Part shown: positions 59,168 through 64,000 of the stretch, piece after piece
Layout of the letters: the number at the start of each line of letters is the position of its first letter
Numbering within the stretch: position 1 is the stretch's first letter
Origin: Rhodococcus oryzae
GTDB lineage: Bacteria > Actinomycetota > Actinomycetes > Mycobacteriales > Mycobacteriaceae
DNA: 64,000 nucleotides
Direction: 5' to 3'
NCBI RefSeq assembly: GCF_005049235.1
Contig: NZ_SUMD01000009.1
Span: forward strand, 62,001-126,000
Translations under genes and position numbers: made by a program
The notes under the pieces: model-generated
Databases searched by the model: none
What the model saw: only the letters and a program-made list of their open reading frames with translations
What the model was told of the DNA's origin: nothing

Positions 59168-59788
59168 ATGGTCGACTCGAAGGTACCGGAGTTGCAGGCC
59201 CTCGCGCCGGTGGCCGACTATCTGTTCGGCGACGACGTCGTACAGACGAGCGACCCGGGTGTGCGGTCGATCGCCGACCGCCTACTGGGCGAGTCTGTCG
59301 ACCGAACGGACTATGCCCGAAGGGCGTTCGAGTTTGTCCGGGACGAAGTGGCGCATTCATGGGACGCTGACGATCCCCGCGTGACGGTGACGGCAGGCGA
59401 GGTCCTCGAGAGCCGGGTCGGATTGTGCTACGCCAAGTCTCACCTCCTCGCGGCGGTACTGCGAGTCGGCGGAGTTCCGACCGCGCTGTGCTACCAGTGG
59501 CTCGTCGATGACGGCTACTACATGCTGCACGGGCTCGTCGCCGTCAGCCTGGAGGGGCGCTGGCACCGTCTGGACGCTCGAGGCAACAAGGCAGGTGTCG
59601 ACGCACAGTTCGACCTCGACGTCGAGCGGCTGGCGTGGCCGGTGCGGCCGGAACTGGGGGAGCGTGACTTCCCGACATTGCACGTCAGCCCGCCGCCGCA
59701 GCTGATCCGTGCGTTGCGCTCCGTCGACGACATCAGGTCCCTGGCCACCGGCGGCCTAGGAGTCCTGCCAGATCCAGAACCTGCGTAG
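59168..59788 (+). CDS. Transglutaminase-like domain protein
   Basis: The 206-residue protein has the transglutaminase-like Cys-His-Asp triad. Cys lies in LESRVGLCYAKSHLLAAVLR (about residue 85), His in YYMLHGLVAVSLEGRWHRLD (about 120) and Asp in HRLDARGNKAG (about 134). Such small intracellular proteins are proteases or amidases of unknown substrate. ATG at 59168 is close to AGACAGATCAAG, a weak RBS; an in-frame start at 59123 is possible. Confidence 0.85.
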   Translation: MVDSKVPELQALAPVADYLFGDDVVQTSDPGVRSIADRLLGESVDRTDYARRAFEFVRDEVAHSWDADDPRVTVTAGEVLESRVGLCYAKSHLLAAVLRVGGVPTALCYQWLVDDGYYMLHGLVAVSLEGRWHRLDARGNKAGVDAQFDLDVERLAWPVRPELGERDFPTLHVSPPPQLIRALRSVDDIRSLATGGLGVLPDPEPA

Positions 59789-59906
59789 TCGTCAACTACG
59801 CGCACCTTGCTTGGGCCGGCGCGGGTCTTGACACGGCGTCAGTCACGGCGTTTGACTGGGACGCAAGCTTGTTGCCTCGCCCGACGGTGTTCTGGGAGGT
59901 TGACGT

Positions 59907-60815
59907 ATGCGCGTCATTGGATTCGCGGGTTCGGGGCATCGGCGCGGAGCAACTCCCCGCCGCAGGACCACCTCGTTGCTGGCACTGGTTGGAGCGTGCC
60001 TTCTCTCCCTGGCAGCTACCCAGACAGCCAGCGGCGAACCAGCGGCAGACGCCGTCGACACCGGGTTCGCGATCCCCTTCTCCGGGGCGCCCGGCTACGA
60101 GCGCCTCGCACCGACGCAGATGACCAGCTCGGGTCAGCTCAACCAGCCCCTCGGTCAGCAAGCGGCGGACGAGATTGCCGGCCAGATCGGGCTCAACAGG
60201 GCCGACGCCTTATCCGAGCAGCAGTATCGCGACCTCACGTCCGGCGGTGGAGTCGGCGGCAGCGTGGAAGATGCCGAGATGATCAATGCATGCGTCCAGA
60301 TCCTGACCAATACGAACGGCCGCCCCGTCTATTCCAACGTAGACGGCAACTCCACACCGTCGGTTCTGGCCAGCTACGGGCTTTACGTGAACCCCAGCGG
60401 ACTGCTGGAGAGCCCGGCCAATGCGGACGCGCCGACGAGGCAGGTGAACCCTCTGCTCGCTCCCGGCGGGTTTGTGGGCACCTGGATGCGGAACAACGGT
60501 GCGACCCAGACCCTGATAGCGCTCTACCAGTCGGCATACACGGTACAAGCGGTCTATGGCTTCGCAGCGCAACAGATTTCGGGGGCAGCTCAACTGGTCA
60601 CCAACACCAAGGGGGGTGTGAGTTCGGAGGTGGGCATGTCGATGGCGCCGCCGCTCTGGATAGTGAACTTCGCCCTGCTCTACATATTGAATCCGTCCCT
60701 GGCGGCCGCGATGCCCGCCCACTGGGCTCCCATTCCTTCGGCGGTTGCCGACGCCGTGAAGTCGAGCCCCACCGGCCAGGTTCCTTTCAGCGACTATGCG
60801 TCCTACTTCCAGTGA
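59907..60815 (+). CDS. Secreted protein of unknown function
   Basis: The 302-residue protein has an export signal: basic RVIGFAGSGHRRGATPRRR, a hydrophobic TTSLLALVGACLLSLAAT and cleavage near ASGEPAA. The double-arginine cluster might allow Tat export. The mature part has one Cys and Gly/Asn/Gln-rich beta segments; a late hydrophobic stretch LWIVNFALLYILNPSLAAAM could insert in a membrane. I do not recognise the family. Confidence 0.75.
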   Translation: MRVIGFAGSGHRRGATPRRRTTSLLALVGACLLSLAATQTASGEPAADAVDTGFAIPFSGAPGYERLAPTQMTSSGQLNQPLGQQAADEIAGQIGLNRADALSEQQYRDLTSGGGVGGSVEDAEMINACVQILTNTNGRPVYSNVDGNSTPSVLASYGLYVNPSGLLESPANADAPTRQVNPLLAPGGFVGTWMRNNGATQTLIALYQSAYTVQAVYGFAAQQISGAAQLVTNTKGGVSSEVGMSMAPPLWIVNFALLYILNPSLAAAMPAHWAPIPSAVADAVKSSPTGQVPFSDYASYFQ

Positions 60816-61103
60816 TCGATCACGGAGCCCCAGGCCGCACACAGCGGTGACCGTTGGGGCCATCCCGACTTCGGAGACTTCACCAGCGGGTCGCGCCACG
60901 TCGACCGGATGGAACGGCTGATCGCGCCGGAGGCCGCCGCGACGGCTACCGCGGACTCCTTGTATTCGAGTCGTGTCGACGCCGAGGTCGCGCAGAGTTC
61001 ATGCAGGAACACATCCCAGTGATCCCGATCACAGAGCTGGCCACTAATGTGACCGAGTCGAGCACTGTGAAGCAATGGGCGAGCGAGTCGAGGCAGGGTG
61101 GCG
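60816..61103. other. Intergenic region without a supported gene
   Basis: The 288 bases between the secreted protein and the GMC oxidoreductase hold open frames on both strands that are protein-like only in part, for example a minus-strand YKESAVAVAAASGAISRSIR. None has an RBS. I leave it as promoter region or gene relic. Confidence 0.3.
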
Positions 61104-62591
61104 ATGGACGCGGATGTGATCGTCGTAGGCGGGGGCACCAGCGGTGCGGTATTGGCCGCACGGCTGTCCGAGGACCCGGATCGGCGCGTGCTGCTGCTGG
61201 AGCAGGGCCCGGACGACGCGGCGTACGACGACTCCGTCCTGCGGCCAACCTCGGCGGGGGACGTATGGGCCGGAACGCCTTTCGCTCGGGCGTTCCCGAT
61301 GCAGGCCGGGCACACCACGGTCCAGATGGTGCGCGGGCGCGTCCTGGGCGGCACCTCGGCCGTGAACTACCTCGCCACGATGCGTGGCCAGCCGGCCGAC
61401 TACGACGCGTGGGCCGCGCGGGGGCTCGACGGGTGGAGCTGGCCCGACGTCCTTGCGACGTTCCGGGCCATGGAGAACGATTTGGACTGCGGCGCATCGG
61501 AGCTGCACGGCTCCGACGGGCCCCTCGTCGTACGCCGCTCCACCCCCGACCAACAGACCGAATCCCAGCGGGCCTTCCTCGCGGGACTGCGGGAACTCGA
61601 CGTGCCGTGGGCCGACGACGTCAACAACCCCGGTCAGCTCCCTGGCGTCGGGATCTTCCCGCTGACGGTGTCCGAGGACGGCGAGCGGCTGACCGTGAGC
61701 CAGGCGTACCTGACCAGGGAGGTCCGATCGCGACCGAACCTGACCGTCGAGACCGGGGTGACCGTGGACAGGGTCGTCGTCGAGGAGGGACGGGCGACAC
61801 GTGTCCTCACCGCCGATGACCGGGAACTGTCCGCAGGCGAGATCATCGTCAGCGCCGGCGCAACCGGTTCACCCGCCCTGCTGCAGCGGTCGGGCATCGG
61901 TCCGAAGGAACTGCTCGACCGCCTCGGTATCCCCGTCGTCGCCGACATCCCCGGGGTCGGGGCGAACCTGCAGGATCACCTCGGCTTCCCGCTCCTCTAT
62001 CACCACGCGGGCGGCAGCGCGCTGCGCGGCGGTCCTGTCCAGCCGGTGTGGGTGGGCCGCACGCCGCAGTCCGACACGATCGACTTCCACGTTCTGAACC
62101 TGCCGATCGGCGAACCGACCGCCGACGGCGCGTACTTCTCGGTCGTCCCGTACCTGCTCGATGTCACCGGGCGGGGAACGGTTCGGATCACCTCGGTCGA
62201 TCCTGACGCCGAACCGGATGTGGCGATGCCGGTGCTGGCAGCGCACGACCTGGAACGCCTCGACTGGATCCTGGGTCGCATCGCCGCGCTGGAGTCGACC
62301 TGGCCGTTCGCGGGGCTCGGCGCCACCCGCGTCCAACCGATGGCAGACCTGAGCGCCGAAGGCGCCGCGGCAGACCTGGTCGACGGCGGCGTGATCAGCT
62401 ACGCACACCTGGGCGGCACGTGTGCGATGGGTCCGGACGGAGACCCGCACGCCGTCCTGGACGCGCGCTGTCGCGTGCGCGGGGTCGAGGGCCTGCGGGT
62501 CGTGGATGCCTCGGCGATGCCGGTGCTGCCTGCGGGCAACACATACCTTGGCTGCGTGATGATGGCCGAACGTGCCGCGCAACTGATCTGA
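61104..62591 (+). CDS. GMC family oxidoreductase
   Basis: The 495-residue flavoenzyme has the FAD-binding VIVVGGGTSGAVLAARLSED at the N-terminus. The GMC signatures are GRVLGGTSAVNYLATMRG (about residues 74-91) and SAGATGSPALLQRSGIGP (about 252-269). The C-terminal active-site pair is His in SYAHLGGTCAMGP and Asn in PAGNTYLGCVMMAE. It oxidises an alcohol to aldehyde or ketone; choline-, glucose- and alkanol-type substrates are all possible. ATG at 61104 is preferred to GTG at 61098 because GAGG lies 10 bases upstream. Confidence 0.9.
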   Translation: MDADVIVVGGGTSGAVLAARLSEDPDRRVLLLEQGPDDAAYDDSVLRPTSAGDVWAGTPFARAFPMQAGHTTVQMVRGRVLGGTSAVNYLATMRGQPADYDAWAARGLDGWSWPDVLATFRAMENDLDCGASELHGSDGPLVVRRSTPDQQTESQRAFLAGLRELDVPWADDVNNPGQLPGVGIFPLTVSEDGERLTVSQAYLTREVRSRPNLTVETGVTVDRVVVEEGRATRVLTADDRELSAGEIIVSAGATGSPALLQRSGIGPKELLDRLGIPVVADIPGVGANLQDHLGFPLLYHHAGGSALRGGPVQPVWVGRTPQSDTIDFHVLNLPIGEPTADGAYFSVVPYLLDVTGRGTVRITSVDPDAEPDVAMPVLAAHDLERLDWILGRIAALESTWPFAGLGATRVQPMADLSAEGAAADLVDGGVISYAHLGGTCAMGPDGDPHAVLDARCRVRGVEGLRVVDASAMPVLPAGNTYLGCVMMAERAAQLI

Positions 62592-62728
62592 GCTACGGCA
62601 AGTTCTGCGGGTTCGACTTCGGTGGCCTGCGGCGGAACCGGTGGTTGGCCGGGATGGATTTGTCGCCGCGTTGATCGAATGCGGTACGGCCGATGAGCGG
62701 CATGCGAGTCGAATTCTTCTGCAGTGGA

Positions 62729-63343
62729 TCAACTTCCGCCGGTCACGTCGGGGCCGAAGGCGGCCGTCAATGCTGCCGCGATCAGGTTGGACAGGTCCGG
62801 GCGACCGTCCTCGGTGGCCCAGCGCGTGAGGGCGGCGTTCATTGCAGCCAGGCAAGCGCCGGCCGCCGCCCAGGCGCGGAAGTCCGATTCGGGGTCGGCG
62901 GCGGCATCGCCGCGGAGGGCGTCGACGATGGCTTGCTGAGTGGCGTACTGACTGTCCAGGTGTCGGGCCCGGAGCGCCGGCACGGTGATCATCAGACGGA
63001 GTCGGTCGAGCAGTAGATCGTCGGCATCGGTCCGGGAGCCGCTGATCAGGTCGGCCGCCTCGATCAGGGCCCGCCCGATCCGTTGGACCAGCGCGCCGTC
63101 GGCCGGGCCTGCCGCGATCCGGTCGGCGATGAGTTGGTCCTGCTGACCGACCAGGACCAGGTCTTCCTTGGTGGGAAAGTGCCGGTACAGCGTCATCGGC
63201 GAGATTCCGGAGGCGGCAGCGATCTCGCTCAGAGTTACCGCGTCGTAGCCGCGTTCGGCGAACAGCGGGATCGCGTGGGCCTGGATCGCGCGCTGCGTCT
63301 CGGCCCGCCGGCGGTCCCGGAGGGTGGGTTGGGGAGCACTCAT
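62729..63343 (-). CDS. TetR family transcriptional regulator
   Basis: The 204-residue TetR has its HTH at about residues 28-55 (AVTLSEIAAASGISPMTLYR, HFPTKEDLVLVGQ) and a long helical ligand domain. It diverges from a short-chain dehydrogenase across only 18 bases that contain a palindrome, so it should repress both genes. Confidence 0.9.
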   Translation of the reverse strand: MSAPQPTLRDRRRAETQRAIQAHAIPLFAERGYDAVTLSEIAAASGISPMTLYRHFPTKEDLVLVGQQDQLIADRIAAGPADGALVQRIGRALIEAADLISGSRTDADDLLLDRLRLMITVPALRARHLDSQYATQQAIVDALRGDAAADPESDFRAWAAAGACLAAMNAALTRWATEDGRPDLSNLIAAALTAAFGPDVTGGS

Positions 63344-63344
63344 G

Positions 63345-63359
63345 TGGTATAGACTACCA
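63345..63359. promoter_or_regulatory. TetR operator overlapping the SDR -10 box
   Basis: TGGTA-TAGAC-TACCA at 63345-63359 has 5-bp inverted arms. TAGACT (63350-63355) is six bases from the ATG of the SDR and would act as the -10 box of a leaderless transcript, so repressor binding would block it. Confidence 0.65.
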
Positions 63360-63361
63360 TC

Positions 63362-64000
63362 ATGCTACTAACTAACAGTTCTGAGCATGATGGCCCGCTG
63401 GCGGGTCGAACCGCACTGGTGACCGGAGCCTCGCGGGGGATCGGGCAGGCGGTCGCCCTGCGGCTCGCTGCCGACGGCGCGACTGTGGCCGTGCACTACG
63501 GCACGGATCGCGCCGGTGCGACGGCGACACTGGCCGAGATCGAAGCCGCGGGTGGCGGAGGCTTCGTGGTCGGTGCCGAGCTCGGGGTGGACGGCGACAT
63601 CGACGCCCTTTTCGACGGGCTGGCCGTTGGCCTGGCTGGGAGGCCGCTCGACATCCTGGTCAACAACGCGGCCGCGGAGCCGGCGGGTCCGATCGAGGCC
63701 ACCACGCCGGAGCAGTTCGACCGCCTGTTCGCGGTCAATGTCAGGGCTCCGTACTTCATCATCCAGCGGGCTCTGCCGTTGCTCCCCGCCGGCGGACGGA
63801 TCATCACCCTCTCCTCGGTGGCGGCCCGGATGGCCAACGCGACCCAGACCTCGTTCGCGATGACGAAGGGCGCGATCGAGACGATGAGCAGGACGCTGGC
63901 CAACGAGCTGGGGGTCCGCGGCATCACGGTGAACGCCGTCGCGCCCGGCGCGACCAGGACGGCGACGAACGGGGCCTACTTCGAGGCCCCGGGCATCGAG
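63362..64000 (+). CDS. Short-chain dehydrogenase/reductase (partial, cut by window end)
   Basis: The first 213 residues of a classical SDR are present: NAD(P)-binding TALVTGASRGIGQAVA, NNAA near residue 101, and SSVAARMANATQTSFAMTKG. The last segment should carry the YxxxK catalytic pair but reads Phe165-x-x-x-Lys (TTC at 63854-63856). The structural Asn and the following VNAVAPGAT are normal. If the reading is right the enzyme lacks the catalytic Tyr. The gene continues past the window end. Confidence 0.85.
   Translation, partial: MLLTNSSEHDGPLAGRTALVTGASRGIGQAVALRLAADGATVAVHYGTDRAGATATLAEIEAAGGGGFVVGAELGVDGDIDALFDGLAVGLAGRPLDILVNNAAAEPAGPIEATTPEQFDRLFAVNVRAPYFIIQRALPLLPAGGRIITLSSVAARMANATQTSFAMTKGAIETMSRTLANELGVRGITVNAVAPGATRTATNGAYFEAPGIE

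Noticed and set aside
60803-61097. Possible minus-strand gene ending at 60803
   Set aside because: The protein-like part has no start codon with an RBS, and the upstream extension is antisense to the GMC gene.

Overview
The window is one contiguous stretch of a high-GC actinobacterial chromosome, about 66-70% G+C by eye. Several features point to the mycolic-acid Mycobacteriales, most likely Nocardia or a close relative such as Rhodococcus: a rifampicin monooxygenase with the matching rifamycin-associated inverted repeat, an MmpL-type transporter, a two-FHA-domain ABC exporter of the Rv1747 type, a FadD19-like acyl-CoA ligase behind a perfect KstR consensus box, a WhiB7-like promoter in front of an erm gene, and many TANNNT -10 boxes placed for leaderless transcripts. 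I saw no tRNA, rRNA, CRISPR array, insertion sequence or prophage. The right end cuts a short-chain dehydrogenase gene.

Layout. 0-9 kb: small enzymes and regulators (DJ-1/PfpI protein with MarR regulator, proline iminopeptidase, an alpha/beta hydrolase that lacks its nucleophile, a UlaG-like hydrolase divergent from a GlxA-type activator, a decayed luciferase-like oxidoreductase, a LacI regulator, a SnoaL-like protein, an Old Yellow Enzyme homologue). 9-13.4 kb: FHA-ABC exporter and two divergent immunity-like genes. 13.5-25 kb: lipid metabolism (FabH-like ketosynthase with TetR operators, thiolase, FadD19-like ligase) mixed with secreted and membrane proteins and an MFS exporter. 25-36 kb: a deletion scar, flavodoxin, a large ATPase/LuxR regulator, a TetR-controlled pentapeptide-repeat plus deazaflavin-dependent pair, a lipoprotein, an SGNH acyltransferase and rifampicin monooxygenase. 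36-42.4 kb: MmpL transporter, DUF4259 protein, alpha/beta hydrolase and a divergent HTH regulator.

The most notable block is 42.5-48.7 kb. Five overlapping minus-strand genes form the STM4015-STM4014-STM4013-STM4012-STM4011 cassette: a leucine-rich-repeat protein, an ATP-grasp-like protein, an alkaline-phosphatase-superfamily hydrolase and two radical SAM enzymes. I know these as family names without an assigned reaction. Ten bases after the cassette comes a 17-codon leader ORF, then an Erm 23S rRNA methyltransferase. The leader has a WhiB7-like promoter nested in the end of the STM4011 gene, an apparently leaderless ATG, and an Arg-Ile-Arg (+X+) motif. Two mutually exclusive hairpins, one of which hides the erm ribosome binding site, lie between leader and erm. 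This is a textbook layout for macrolide-induced attenuation.

48.8-64 kb: a membrane protein, a methyltransferase, and a HEAT-repeat group (HEAT protein, MerR-HEAT fusion, Imm26/LRR-like protein). Then comes an array of small immunity-like or unrecognised genes (54.6-58.4 kb), two of them frameshifted, with no toxin gene nearby. The window ends with a transglutaminase-like protein, a secreted protein, a GMC oxidoreductase and a TetR/SDR divergent pair. The SDR carries Phe in place of the catalytic Tyr.
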